In this document: piece by piece, positions 50,906 to 59,708 of the stretch | Numbering within the stretch: the first letter of the stretch is position 1 | Layout: every line of letters begins with the position of its first letter | NCBI RefSeq assembly: GCF_010729485.1 | Contig: NZ_AP022609.1 | Span: 4,154,001 to 4,218,000, forward strand | DNA: 64,000 nucleotides | Direction of reading: 5' to 3' | From: Mycolicibacter hiberniae | GTDB lineage: Bacteria; Actinomycetota; Actinomycetes; Mycobacteriales; Mycobacteriaceae | The notes under the pieces: generated by a model | Database searches by the model: none | What the model was told of the DNA's origin: nothing | Seen by the model: only the letters and a program-made list of their open reading frames with translations | Program-made: the position numbers and the translations under genes

Positions 50906-53062
50906 TCAACGGTTGTCGGCAAAGGACCGCAACGCCTCGATCTGAGCGGGATCCAGTGACGGGCGCACCGTTTCGCGTGCAACGGCGACGTCCTCGGGGG
51001 TGACATCGGCGGCGTCGATGTCGCGCCGCATCGCGGTCAGTGCCGCCTCACGCAGCAGCGCCACGCAGTCCGCGGCGCTGTAACCCTCCAGATCCGCAGC
51101 CAGCGTGTCGAGGTCGACATCGGCGTGCAGGGGGACGGATTTTCCGGCCACCCGCAGAATCTGGCGCCGGGCGTCGGCGTCCGGCGGCTCGACGAACACC
51201 AGCTTCTCCAGCCGGCCCGGCCGGGTCAGAGCGGGGTCGATCAGATCCGGTCGGTTGGTGGCACCGACCACCACCACGTCGCGCAGCGGGTCGACGCCGT
51301 CAAGTTCGGTGAGCAGCGCGGCGACCACCCGATCGGTCACCCCGGAGTCGAAGCTCTGGCCGCGGCGCGGTGCCAGGGCGTCGATCTCGTCGAGGAACAC
51401 CAGTGACGGCGCCGAATCGCGGGCCCGCTGAAACAGCTCGCGCACCGCCCGCTCGCTGCTGCCCACCCACTTGTCCATCAACTCCGCGCCTTTGACGGCA
51501 TGCACGCTGACCCGGCCCGAGCCCGCCAGGGCCCGGATCACAAAGGTCTTGCCGCACCCCGGCGGTCCATAGAGCAGCACCCCGCGCGGCGGGTCGACGC
51601 CGAGCCGGGTGAACGTGTCCGGGTGCTGCAGCGGCCACAGGATCGCCTCGGTCAGGGCCTGCTTGGTGGCGACCATGTCGCCGACGTCGTCGAGGGTGAC
51701 TGATCCCACGGAAACCTCGGCAGCCGCCGACCGCGACAGCGGGCGGATCACGCTGAGCGCGCCGAGGAGGTCCTGCTGGGTCAGCTGCGGCTCCTCGTCG
51801 TTATCGCTTGCTCGCGACGCCGCCCGCAGCGCCGCCTCCCGGACCAGCGCGGCAAGATCTGCGGCCACGAAACCCGGTGTGCGATCGGCGATCTCGCTCA
51901 ACGTCAGGTCCACGGTGGGAACCGCGATCAGCAGCGTCGCCAACAGCGCGGCGCGGGTCGCGCCGTCGGGAAGGCTCAGCCGGATCTCGCGGTCGCACAG
52001 TTCCGGCGCCCGCAACCGAGGATCGGCATGGTCAGGCAGCGCCGAGGTCGCGATGAACGCCACCCCTTCGGTGGCCACCACCGCACGCAGTTCGACGAGG
52101 ATCAGCGTGGCCACCGGCTCCGGCGGCTCGGGCAGCAGGGCGTCGACGTCGGCGATCAGCAGCACGCCCCCGCCGTCGCAGACCTGCGCCGCCGCGGCGC
52201 GCACCGCGGCCAGCCGCTGCTCGGCGGCGAGCGCCCCGATCTCGGGGCCGTCCAGCTCGATCAGCCGGCGGCCCTCGCACACCGCCCGGACCATGGTCGT
52301 CTTGCCCACGCCTGCCGGGCCCGACACCAGCACCCCGAGATTCGTTCCGGCGCGCAGGGCCTTGAGCAGCGCAGGTTCGTCGAGCGCGAGTTTGAGCCAT
52401 TCGGCGAGCTTTGCCGCCTGGGCTTCGCAGCCCTTGAGTTCGTCGATGGCGATCCGGGCCGGTGCGGCCGGTGCGGCGACAGTCGCCGCCGGGGCACTGG
52501 GCCCGGCGCCGAAGGTGACCAGCGAGTTGGGCTGCACGCTGACCGGCCCCGCCGGGTCCACCCCCGTGACCGTCAACAACTCCGACGTCCAGCTGATCCC
52601 CACCGCCGAGGCCAGCGCGGAGGTGGCCGCCGACGTCGAGGTGCCGGGACCCAGATCACGGGGCAGGAGCGAGACCGCGTCGCCGACGGTCATCACCTTG
52701 CCCAGCAGCGCTTGGCGCAGCGTGGTCGGCGACAACGTCTGAGACGCCAGGGCAGAGCCGCTCAGCGTCACCGACCGGGCGCCGTAGACGGTCACCGCGG
52801 CCACCACCACCTCGGTGCCGTCGCGCAGGCCGGCGTTGGACAGCGTCACGTCGTCGAGCAGCGCCACCCCGGCCGGAGCGTCCGGGCCGGTGAGCCCCGC
52901 CACCGCCGAGGTGGTGCGAGAACCGGTCAAGGACACCGCATCCCACTCCCTGATACCCAGGGCGGCAACGGCTTCGGGGTGCAGTCGGACGACTCCACGG
53001 CGGGCGTCGACAGCGGAGGTGTTGAGCCGGGCGATCAGTGTCAGATGCCGGGAGGTGCCCAC
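50906..53062 (-). CDS. CDC48/p97-like double AAA ATPase (Rv0435c homologue)
   Basis: 718 residues. An N-terminal double-psi barrel CDC48-N-type domain (ARLNTSAVDARRGVVRLHPE, GIREWDAVSLTG), then D1 (Walker A SGPAGVGKTTMV; Walker B LLIADVDALL) and D2 (Walker A YGPPGCGKTF; Walker B LVFLDEIDAL; arginine region TNRPDLIDPALTRPGR). D1 lacks the catalytic Glu of Walker B (ADV instead of DE), so D1 probably binds but does not turn over ATP. Protein unfolding or remodelling is the family role. GTG 53062 gives the conserved start; upstream frame continuation is not conserved. Confidence 0.9.
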   Translation of the reverse strand: MGTSRHLTLIARLNTSAVDARRGVVRLHPEAVAALGIREWDAVSLTGSRTTSAVAGLTGPDAPAGVALLDDVTLSNAGLRDGTEVVVAAVTVYGARSVTLSGSALASQTLSPTTLRQALLGKVMTVGDAVSLLPRDLGPGTSTSAATSALASAVGISWTSELLTVTGVDPAGPVSVQPNSLVTFGAGPSAPAATVAAPAAPARIAIDELKGCEAQAAKLAEWLKLALDEPALLKALRAGTNLGVLVSGPAGVGKTTMVRAVCEGRRLIELDGPEIGALAAEQRLAAVRAAAAQVCDGGGVLLIADVDALLPEPPEPVATLILVELRAVVATEGVAFIATSALPDHADPRLRAPELCDREIRLSLPDGATRAALLATLLIAVPTVDLTLSEIADRTPGFVAADLAALVREAALRAASRASDNDEEPQLTQQDLLGALSVIRPLSRSAAAEVSVGSVTLDDVGDMVATKQALTEAILWPLQHPDTFTRLGVDPPRGVLLYGPPGCGKTFVIRALAGSGRVSVHAVKGAELMDKWVGSSERAVRELFQRARDSAPSLVFLDEIDALAPRRGQSFDSGVTDRVVAALLTELDGVDPLRDVVVVGATNRPDLIDPALTRPGRLEKLVFVEPPDADARRQILRVAGKSVPLHADVDLDTLAADLEGYSAADCVALLREAALTAMRRDIDAADVTPEDVAVARETVRPSLDPAQIEALRSFADNR

Positions 53063-53173
53063 TCGGCGGTCTTCTTGGCGCTCATCGATGGAACCCACCC
53101 GGCCATTATCGGCATAGCGGTCAGTGGCCTCCCCGGTAACAGGCGGATCCGCCGGGCAGGTTTGAATATCACC

Positions 53174-53734
53174 ATGCGGACTGGTGTGCTGGTATGGGTG
53201 ATCAGTGCGGTCGGTGTGCTGATGATCCCCGCCCCGGCCGGGGCGCAGGGCCCATCGCCGTTGGCCGAGCTGGTGGATGCCGCCGCCCAGCGGCTGCAGA
53301 TTGCCGATGACGTAGCGGCGGTCAAGTGGCAGACCGGCGGTGCCATCGAGGATCCCGCCCGGGTGGGGCAGCAACTCGACAAGGTCGCCGCCGACGCTAC
53401 CGGTGCCGAGCTGGACCCCGACTACGTACGCCGGATCTTCGCCGACCAGATCGCCGCGACCGAGGCCGCCGAGCACTATCGGTTCGCGCAGTGGAAGCTG
53501 GATCCTGCGGCCGCCCCGGCCGCCGCTCCCGAACTGGCGGCTTCCCGGGCGCGCATCGACGGTTTCAACCAGGCGATGCTGGCCCAGATCGGCCGCCGAT
53601 GGGAACTGCTGCATTCGCCCGCGTGCCCCGGTGAACTCCGGGAGGCGACCCGGGCCGTCAGCGACGCACGGCAGCTCGACGAGTTCTACCGGCAGGCGCT
53701 GTCGTCGGCGACGAAGGACTACTGCGCCGGCTGA
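53174..53734 (+). CDS. Secreted AroQ-gamma chorismate mutase (Rv1885c type)
   Basis: 186 residues. Signal peptide (LVWVISAVGVLMIPAPAGA, cleavage before QGPSP), then the all-helical gamma-class domain: LAELVDAAAQRLQIADDVAAVKW, DPDYVRRIFADQIAATEAAE, FAQWKLDP. Two C-terminal cysteines (SPAC and DYCAG) match the disulfide of Rv1885c. It converts chorismate to prephenate outside the cytoplasm; physiological purpose unknown. ATG 53174. Converges on pssA; not at this site in M. tuberculosis. Confidence 0.88.
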   Translation: MRTGVLVWVISAVGVLMIPAPAGAQGPSPLAELVDAAAQRLQIADDVAAVKWQTGGAIEDPARVGQQLDKVAADATGAELDPDYVRRIFADQIAATEAAEHYRFAQWKLDPAAAPAAAPELAASRARIDGFNQAMLAQIGRRWELLHSPACPGELREATRAVSDARQLDEFYRQALSSATKDYCAG

Positions 53735-53742
53735 CCGCGCCG

Positions 53743-54648
53743 TCAGCGACTCGGCTTGCGCAGCCGCAGCCGTGCCATCGACTGACCGCCGGGCCGGCGG
53801 ATTCCCCGCCGCACGCCCGGGCGGCGGCTCGGCTGCGCCCGCCGGATGGCCCGCCGCGCGGCCCGGCGCTCCCTGGGGGCGTCCTCCCATGCCTCCGGGT
53901 GGGCGGCCACCCAGCGCTGGCTGCGGACCGAGAACGGGATGGTGCACAGGTAGGCCCCGATCAGCACCAGCACCAGCACGTAGGGGAACAGGAACGCCGC
54001 GGCTGCCACCAGTGCCAGCACCGCCAGCAGGGCCGCCGCCAGATGCGGCGGCACCGACACGGCGTGCATCTTGCGCATCGGGATCCGGCTCACCAGCAGC
54101 ATCGAGGTGCCCACCACCCAGATGCAGGTGAACCACTGCGACGTCCACCATCCCTCGCCGAACTGCAGCTTGGCGGCCAGCAGTCCCATTAAGGTGATGG
54201 CTCCGGCCGGTGCCGGCATCCCGACGAAGAACTCCCGGGTGTAGGCGGGCTGGGTGGCGTCGTCGAGCAGGGTGTTGAACCGGGCCAGTCGCAGCACCAC
54301 ACACACCGCGTACAGCAACACCACGATCCAGCCCGCCGGTTGCGTCGACAACAGCGACACATAGATCACCACCGCGGGAGCCACCCCGAAGTCGACGGCG
54401 TCGGCCAGGGAATCGATCTCGGCGCCCATCCGCGACTCGGCGTCCAGGATGCGCGCCACCCGGCCGTCCAGACCGTCGAGGATGGCGGCGGCCGCGATCA
54501 GCGCCATGGCGATGTGGGGCTGCCCGTCGAGGGCGTACTTGATCGAGGTCAGCCCCGCGCAGATCGCCAGGACCGTCATCGAACTCGGCAGGATGTGCAG
54601 ACCTACCGGGCCCCGGCCCCGGGCCGGGTCGGCGGTGGTGGTGGTCAT
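53743..54648 (-). CDS. pssA: CDP-diacylglycerol-serine O-phosphatidyltransferase
   Basis: 301 residues with several membrane helices and the exact CDP-alcohol phosphotransferase motif [20 protein letters not shown] followed by LAD (DGx2ARx8Gx3Dx3D). Makes phosphatidylserine. ATG 54648 overlaps the psd stop as ATGA; psd and pssA act in sequence. A basic Arg-rich C-terminal tail follows the last helix. Confidence 0.95.
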   Translation of the reverse strand: MTTTTADPARGRGPVGLHILPSSMTVLAICAGLTSIKYALDGQPHIAMALIAAAAILDGLDGRVARILDAESRMGAEIDSLADAVDFGVAPAVVIYVSLLSTQPAGWIVVLLYAVCVVLRLARFNTLLDDATQPAYTREFFVGMPAPAGAITLMGLLAAKLQFGEGWWTSQWFTCIWVVGTSMLLVSRIPMRKMHAVSVPPHLAAALLAVLALVAAAAFLFPYVLVLVLIGAYLCTIPFSVRSQRWVAAHPEAWEDAPRERRAARRAIRRAQPSRRPGVRRGIRRPGGQSMARLRLRKPSR

Positions 54649-55352
54649 GGCAGGTGGGCCAGGACGGTTTCGCCGGCCACCATGCGCTGGCCGACGCCCA
54701 CCAGCGGCTGAGTCCCCACCGGAAGGTAGACGTCGAGCCGTGAACCGAACCGGATCAATCCGTAGGTGTCACCGATCGCCAGGTAGTCGCCGGGCCGGGT
54801 GTCGCAGATGATGCGCCGCGCGACCAGTCCGGCGACCTGCACGGCGATCACCTCAGCACCGTCGGCGGTGCGGATCCGCACGCTGTTGCGTTCGTTGTCC
54901 TCGCTGGCCTCGGTGCGGTCCGCCGACCCGAACCTCCCGGCCCGATGCAGCACCGCGATCACCTCGCCGCCGACCGGAGCCCGCTGGACGTGGGCGTCGA
55001 AGACCGACATGAAGATGCTGACCCGTGGCAGCGGGGTATCGGGCAGATCCAGCTCCGGAGGCGGAGCCGCCGAGTCGACCAGGCACACCGTGCCGTCGGC
55101 GGGAGCCACCACCACACCGGGGCGGGTCGGCGGCACCCGGTGCGGATGCCGGAAGAACCCGGCGCTGGCCCCGGCCGCCAGCAACCCGGCGGTGCGCGCC
55201 CAACGGCGCTTACGGCCCAACAGCGCCACGCTCAGCGCGCCGCCGACGAACGGTAAGCCAGCGCTGTGCATCGGCGGCACCGTCGAGCGCACCAGCTCGA
55301 TCAGATGCCGAAGGCCGCCGGGATCATCTGCTGCGCGAGGGCGTCGGGCCAT
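54645..55352 (-). CDS. psd: Phosphatidylserine decarboxylase proenzyme
   Basis: 235 residues, the short PSD type. The self-cleavage site is Gly203-Ser204 in [12 protein letters not shown]; the Ser becomes the pyruvoyl group. [12 protein letters not shown] and [10 protein letters not shown] are conserved. Converts phosphatidylserine from the next gene to phosphatidylethanolamine. ATG 55352 gives the conserved MARRPR start; an ATG 8 bp upstream is out of frame. Confidence 0.95.
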   Translation of the reverse strand: MARRPRAADDPGGLRHLIELVRSTVPPMHSAGLPFVGGALSVALLGRKRRWARTAGLLAAGASAGFFRHPHRVPPTRPGVVVAPADGTVCLVDSAAPPPELDLPDTPLPRVSIFMSVFDAHVQRAPVGGEVIAVLHRAGRFGSADRTEASEDNERNSVRIRTADGAEVIAVQVAGLVARRIICDTRPGDYLAIGDTYGLIRFGSRLDVYLPVGTQPLVGVGQRMVAGETVLAHLP

Positions 55353-55393
55353 TGGGCCATCTTAGAAGCTGCGGTGTCAACGCACCGCCGGGA

Positions 55394-56626
55394 TCACCAC
55401 CCGGTCAGGTCCCAGACTTGCACTTCGGCGCCCGCGGGCAGTTCGGTGACGTCGTCGGCGATGTCGAGCAGGCAGTTCGCCGAAGCCAGGTAGCGCAGGT
55501 GGTGCGAGGCCGGCGGTCCGTAGCTCGTGACGGTAGCGGTCTCGTGGTCGAGCAGTCCGCGGCGGAACTGCCGCTTACCGGCCGGAGAGATCAGCTTCTC
55601 GCGCAGAACGGCGTTGCGGCGCGGCCGATCCGGGGACGGCAGGTTCATCGCGCGGCGCAGGGCGGGCCGGACGAAGACCTCGAAGGACACCTGTGCGCTG
55701 ACCGGATTGCCGGGCAGCGTGATGATGGCGGCGCCGCTGCCCGCGCCGCCGATTCTGCCGATACCCTGCGGCATCCCAGGCTGCATGGCCACCTTGACGA
55801 AGTGCACACCCTGATCGCCGTCGCGCCCGAAGACATCCTTGACCACCTCGTAGGCGCCCGCACTGACCCCGCCGCTGGTGATCACCAGATCCACCGCCCC
55901 GTCATACACGCCGTACCGTTCGAGCACTCCGGTGAACGCGGCGGTGTCGTCGGCGACGGTCGCCGTGGCCACCACCTCGGCGCCGGCCTCCCGCACCGCG
56001 GCCGAGAGCATCACGCCGTTGGACTCGTAGATCTGTCCGGGTGCCAGCGGCGTGCCCGGTTCGACCAGTTCGGACCCGGTGGAGATCACCAGAACCCGCT
56101 GCCGGGGCTGCACCGGCAGTTCGGCCAGGCCCAGCGCCGCCGCCAGGCCGGCCGTCGGCGCGTTGACCAGCTGCCCCGCCCGCAGCACGGTGGCGCCCGC
56201 GGAGACATCGCTGCCGGCCGGCCGGATGTGGCGGCCCCGCGTGGTGGCGGCGCCGATCCGCACCACATCGGCGCCGCCGTCGGTGGCCTCCACGGGAATC
56301 ACCCCGTCGGCGCCGTGCGGAACGGGTGCGCCGGTCATGATGCGGTGCGCGGATCCCGGTGTCAGCGTGGGGATATCGGTGCGGCCGGCCGGAATGTCCT
56401 CGGTGACGGGCAATGTCACCGGATTGTCGGGCGTGGCGCCGGCCACGTCGTCGGCGAGCACGGCGTAGCCGTCCATGCCGGAGTTGTCGAAGACCGGCAG
56501 CGAGATCGGTGCGATCACGTCCGCGGCCAGCGCCAGGCCCTCGGCATCGGACAGTGCGACCGTGACCGGTGGCCGGGGACGGATCAGATCGGCGACGGCC
56601 CGCTGGTGCTCTTCGACGGATCGCAT
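55394..56626 (-). CDS. moeA2: Molybdopterin molybdenumtransferase MoeA2
   Basis: 410 residues. MoeA domain order and motifs: FDNSGMDGYAV, MTGAPVPHGADGVIPVE, VISTGSELVEPGTPL, TSGGVSAGAYEVVKD and TLPGNPVSAQVSFE. Inserts molybdenum into molybdopterin. ATG 56626 is preferred over longer forms. Same place as Rv0438c. Confidence 0.94.
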   Translation of the reverse strand: MRSVEEHQRAVADLIRPRPPVTVALSDAEGLALAADVIAPISLPVFDNSGMDGYAVLADDVAGATPDNPVTLPVTEDIPAGRTDIPTLTPGSAHRIMTGAPVPHGADGVIPVEATDGGADVVRIGAATTRGRHIRPAGSDVSAGATVLRAGQLVNAPTAGLAAALGLAELPVQPRQRVLVISTGSELVEPGTPLAPGQIYESNGVMLSAAVREAGAEVVATATVADDTAAFTGVLERYGVYDGAVDLVITSGGVSAGAYEVVKDVFGRDGDQGVHFVKVAMQPGMPQGIGRIGGAGSGAAIITLPGNPVSAQVSFEVFVRPALRRAMNLPSPDRPRRNAVLREKLISPAGKRQFRRGLLDHETATVTSYGPPASHHLRYLASANCLLDIADDVTELPAGAEVQVWDLTGW

Positions 56627-56640
56627 GCCGACAGTCTGAC

Positions 56641-57564
56641 TCAGACCGGGAAGGTGACTCCCGTCAGCTCCTGCGAGACCGCCCACAGCCGCTGCTGCAA
56701 CTCGACATCGTGCGCCTGCTTGCTGGCCTCGACGAGCTTGGGGTATCCGCGCTGCTCACCGATGCCGCCGGGACCGTAGTACTGGCCACCGGTCACCTCA
56801 GGGTCGGTGGCTGCCCGCAGCGTGGGCAACGCCCCCATGGCGGCGCTCTGTACCACCAGCGGCATCAGCAGCCGGTCCGCGGGGCGCAGGAACGGCGGGA
56901 GGTGCCGGGTCAGTTCGGTGTTGGCGGTGCCGGGGTGGGCGGCGACGGCGATGGTGGAGCGGCGTTTGGCGGCCAGCCGGCGCTGCAGTTCGTAGGTGAA
57001 CATCAGGTTGGCCAGCTTGGACTGCCCGTAGGCGGCGATCCGGTTGTAGCCGTGCTCCCACTGCAGATCGTCGAAGTGGATCGCCGCCATGATCCGGTGC
57101 GCCATGCTGCTCACGGTCACCACGCGCGACTGCCGCACCCGCAGCATTCGTGGCAGCAGCAGACCGGTCAGTGCGAAGTGCCCCAGATGGTTGGTGCCGA
57201 ACTGGAGCTCGAATCCATCGGCGGTGTGCTGTTTGGGCGTATACATGACGCCGGCGTTGTTGATCAGCAGGTCGATGCGGGGATGTGCGGCGCTCAGGGC
57301 CTCCGCGGCGTCGCGGACCGAGGCGAGCGAACTCAGATCGAGCTGCTGAACCTCGACGGCGGCCTGCGGGCTGGTCTCGCGGATCCGCTGTGCCGCAGCG
57401 TCGCCCTTCGCCAGGTCGCGGACCGCCAGCACCACCCGAGCGCCGTGCCCAGCGAGCTCCGCGGCGGTGTAATACCCGATTCCGGTGTTGGAGCCGGTGA
57501 TCACTGCAACGCGCCCGGTTTGATCCGGTAGGTCCGCAGTCGTCCACCGATCCCGCCCACCCAT
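56641..57564 (-). CDS. SDR oxidoreductase, retinol-dehydrogenase-like (Rv0439c homologue)
   Basis: 307 residues. TGSNTGIG cofactor motif, NNAGVM, VTVSSMAH catalytic Ser and YGQSKLAN catalytic Tyr/Lys, with GTNHLGHFALT. Substrate unknown, likely lipid-derived. ATG 57564 with TATCGT exactly 7 nt upstream. Confidence 0.92.
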   Translation of the reverse strand: MGGRDRWTTADLPDQTGRVAVITGSNTGIGYYTAAELAGHGARVVLAVRDLAKGDAAAQRIRETSPQAAVEVQQLDLSSLASVRDAAEALSAAHPRIDLLINNAGVMYTPKQHTADGFELQFGTNHLGHFALTGLLLPRMLRVRQSRVVTVSSMAHRIMAAIHFDDLQWEHGYNRIAAYGQSKLANLMFTYELQRRLAAKRRSTIAVAAHPGTANTELTRHLPPFLRPADRLLMPLVVQSAAMGALPTLRAATDPEVTGGQYYGPGGIGEQRGYPKLVEASKQAHDVELQQRLWAVSQELTGVTFPV

Positions 57565-57571
57565 GTGTCAA

Positions 57572-57577
57572 ACGATA
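57572..57577 (-). promoter_or_regulatory. -10 box for leaderless Rv0439c-like mRNA
   Basis: TATCGT on the minus strand, 7 nt before ATG 57564. Confidence 0.55.
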
Positions 57578-57665
57578 CTCAGGTGGCGCGGCGTGCGCTG
57601 GATGAGTTGTCGCAGAAGCGGCGGTGACGATGCGGTGCGGACCGCACCCTGCCATCCTCTCCTAC

Positions 57666-58202
57666 ATGACGCAGCACGCAGACCAGTCCGACGAGATCAT
57701 GCTGCTCGATCCCGCCACTCCGCCCAGTTCCCGCGCACCTCTGGTGTGGGCCATGGTCGGTGCGGTGCCCTGGCTGATACTGGCCCTGCTGCAATTGGGT
57801 TGGGCGCTCGCCGACGAGCAGGTGGCCGAAGCGACCGTGCGCTACCCGCAATGGCTGCACACCGCAGCCCTTGCCGTCACGGCGCTGGGCCTGTTGGTGT
57901 CGGTGGTGATCGCGCCGTTGTGGCGCTACCGCGTGCACCGGTGGGACATCAGCGACCGCGCGGTGTACACGCGCACCGGCTGGTTGGTGCAGGAACGCCG
58001 GATCGCGCCGCTGTCGCGGGTGCAGACAGTCGACACCTACCGGGGCCCCCTGGATCGGCTGTTGGGCTTGGCCAATGTGCGGGTGACGACCGCGTCTTCC
58101 GCAGGTGCGGTGCACATCGTTGCGCTGGATGCCTCGGTCGCCGACTGGGTTGTCGAGCAGCTGACCGACATCGCCTCACTGGGGGCAGGAGATGCCACGT
58201 GA
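57666..58202 (+). CDS. bPH2 (DUF304, YdbS-like) membrane protein
   Basis: 178 residues. Two membrane helices (WAMVGAVPWLILALLQLGWAL and ALAVTALGLLVSVVIAPLW), then a bacterial PH domain (YRVHRWDISDRAVYTRTGWL, PLSRVQTVDTYRGPLDRLLG). Pairs with the next gene, overlapping by GTGA. Family roles are poorly known; some take part in envelope stress or toxin sensitivity. Confidence 0.87.
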   Translation: MTQHADQSDEIMLLDPATPPSSRAPLVWAMVGAVPWLILALLQLGWALADEQVAEATVRYPQWLHTAALAVTALGLLVSVVIAPLWRYRVHRWDISDRAVYTRTGWLVQERRIAPLSRVQTVDTYRGPLDRLLGLANVRVTTASSAGAVHIVALDASVADWVVEQLTDIASLGAGDAT

Positions 58203-59692
58203 GCACCATCGCCGAGGAGCCGGCCTGGCAGCGGCTGAGCCCGCGGATGCTGTTGGTTCATCCGCTGCACGAGGTGCTGCGCGAGCTGCCGCTGTTGGTC
58301 GCCGTGGTGGTGTTCGGCTCAGCGACCGACAATCAGCTCTGGGTGCTGCCGCTGGTCGGGTTGATCGCGGTAGTAGGTGTGACGCGTTGGTTCACCACCA
58401 GCTACCGCATCGAACCCGACCCCGAAGCCGGCCGGGTCCAGCTTCGGTCAGGTCTGGTGCGCCGCAAGGTGCTGTCGGTGCCTCGGAATCGAATTCGCTC
58501 GGTGGAGACCGACGCCCGGCCGCTGCACCGTCTGTTGGGTTTGACCGTGCTGAGGGTCAGCACTGGCCAGCACGCAACTGGAGACCGCGCCTTTGAACTG
58601 AACGCGGTCCCGAGCAGCCAGGTGCCGCAGTTGCGGGCGACGCTGCTGGCGCATACCGGGCAGCCCGTACCGACGCCGACGGAGCCCGCGCGTGCGACGG
58701 TGCTGGCGCGCTGGGAGCCGTCGTGGCTGCGCTTCAGCCCGCTGAGCCTGTCCGGGCTGGTGATGGTCGGTGCCGCGGTGGGGGCACTGTTTCAGAGCGG
58801 AGTCTGGGCGGCGCTGCAGGATTCACCGGTGAGCAGGGGCTGGATCGAGGCCGCTGAACAGTTCGGCCTTCGGCAGAGCGCGGTACTGATCGCCGCCGTG
58901 CTGTGGGTGGTCTCGATGGTGCTGGCGGTGCTGCGGTCTTTGCTGACCTACGGGAACTTGGTGCTGTCTCGCAGTTCGGGGGCGGCTGCGGACGTGCTGG
59001 CGTTGCGATATGGGCTGCTACGGGTCCGTCACTACAACTACGACATGCGTCGGTTGCGCGGCGGAACAGTGCGCCGGCCACTGCTGGTGCGGGTGTTCGG
59101 TGGCGCGCGACTGGACGCGGCGATGACGGGAATCACCGGTGAGGGTGAGTCGTCGATCCTGCTGCCTCCGTGTCCCCGAGCCACCGCTGAGCAGGTGCTG
59201 ACCGGGTTGATCGGCGATCCCTTGGTGGTCACCGGGCCGCTGCGCAAGCACGGGCCGGCCGCGGTGCGCCGGCGTTGGACCCGGGCGATGATGGGACCGG
59301 TGGTTCTGGGGGTGGGACTCGCTGTTGCGGCGGCGGTCGGCGACGTGCCGCAGTGGTGCTGGCCGGCGTGGGCGGCGATGACGGTGGGTGCGGCGTTGCT
59401 GGCCGCCGACCGGGCGCGTGCCCTGGGGCATCGTGTGGACGCGCACTGGCTGTCGGCGCGCACCGGCAGCTGGGAGCAGCGCCGCTACTGCATCTCCACC
59501 GCCGGCATCGTCGGCTGGACCGTGCGTCAAAGCTGGTTTCAGCGCCGCGCCGGGGTGGCCACCCTGATCGCGGCCACCGCCGCCGGTGTCAAGGCCTACC
59601 GGGTGATCGACGTGCCGCAGGAGTGGGCCTGGTCGGTAGCGGCGCAGGCCTCGCCGTGGGTGGCGCACAGTCGCTGGACGCGGCGGGGTTGA
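58199..59692 (+). CDS. bPH2 (DUF304, YdbT-like) multi-domain membrane protein
   Basis: 497 residues with two or three bPH2 units separated by paired membrane helices: unit 1 after WFTTSYRIEPDPEAGRVQLR, unit 2 after LVLSRSSGAAADVLALRYGL, and a third near ARTGSWEQRRYCISTAGIVG. This is the YdbS-YdbT arrangement known in Bacillus. GTG 58199 is fixed by the 4-bp overlap with the previous gene. Confidence 0.87.
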   Translation: MSTIAEEPAWQRLSPRMLLVHPLHEVLRELPLLVAVVVFGSATDNQLWVLPLVGLIAVVGVTRWFTTSYRIEPDPEAGRVQLRSGLVRRKVLSVPRNRIRSVETDARPLHRLLGLTVLRVSTGQHATGDRAFELNAVPSSQVPQLRATLLAHTGQPVPTPTEPARATVLARWEPSWLRFSPLSLSGLVMVGAAVGALFQSGVWAALQDSPVSRGWIEAAEQFGLRQSAVLIAAVLWVVSMVLAVLRSLLTYGNLVLSRSSGAAADVLALRYGLLRVRHYNYDMRRLRGGTVRRPLLVRVFGGARLDAAMTGITGEGESSILLPPCPRATAEQVLTGLIGDPLVVTGPLRKHGPAAVRRRWTRAMMGPVVLGVGLAVAAAVGDVPQWCWPAWAAMTVGAALLAADRARALGHRVDAHWLSARTGSWEQRRYCISTAGIVGWTVRQSWFQRRAGVATLIAATAAGVKAYRVIDVPQEWAWSVAAQASPWVAHSRWTRRG

Positions 59693-59708
59693 GCGACGGC
59701 GCCTTCGG

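Noticed and set aside
53063..54304. A 414-codon upstream extension of the AAA ATPase frame
   Set aside because: It lies antisense to the chorismate mutase gene and across pssA; the family begins at GTG 53062.
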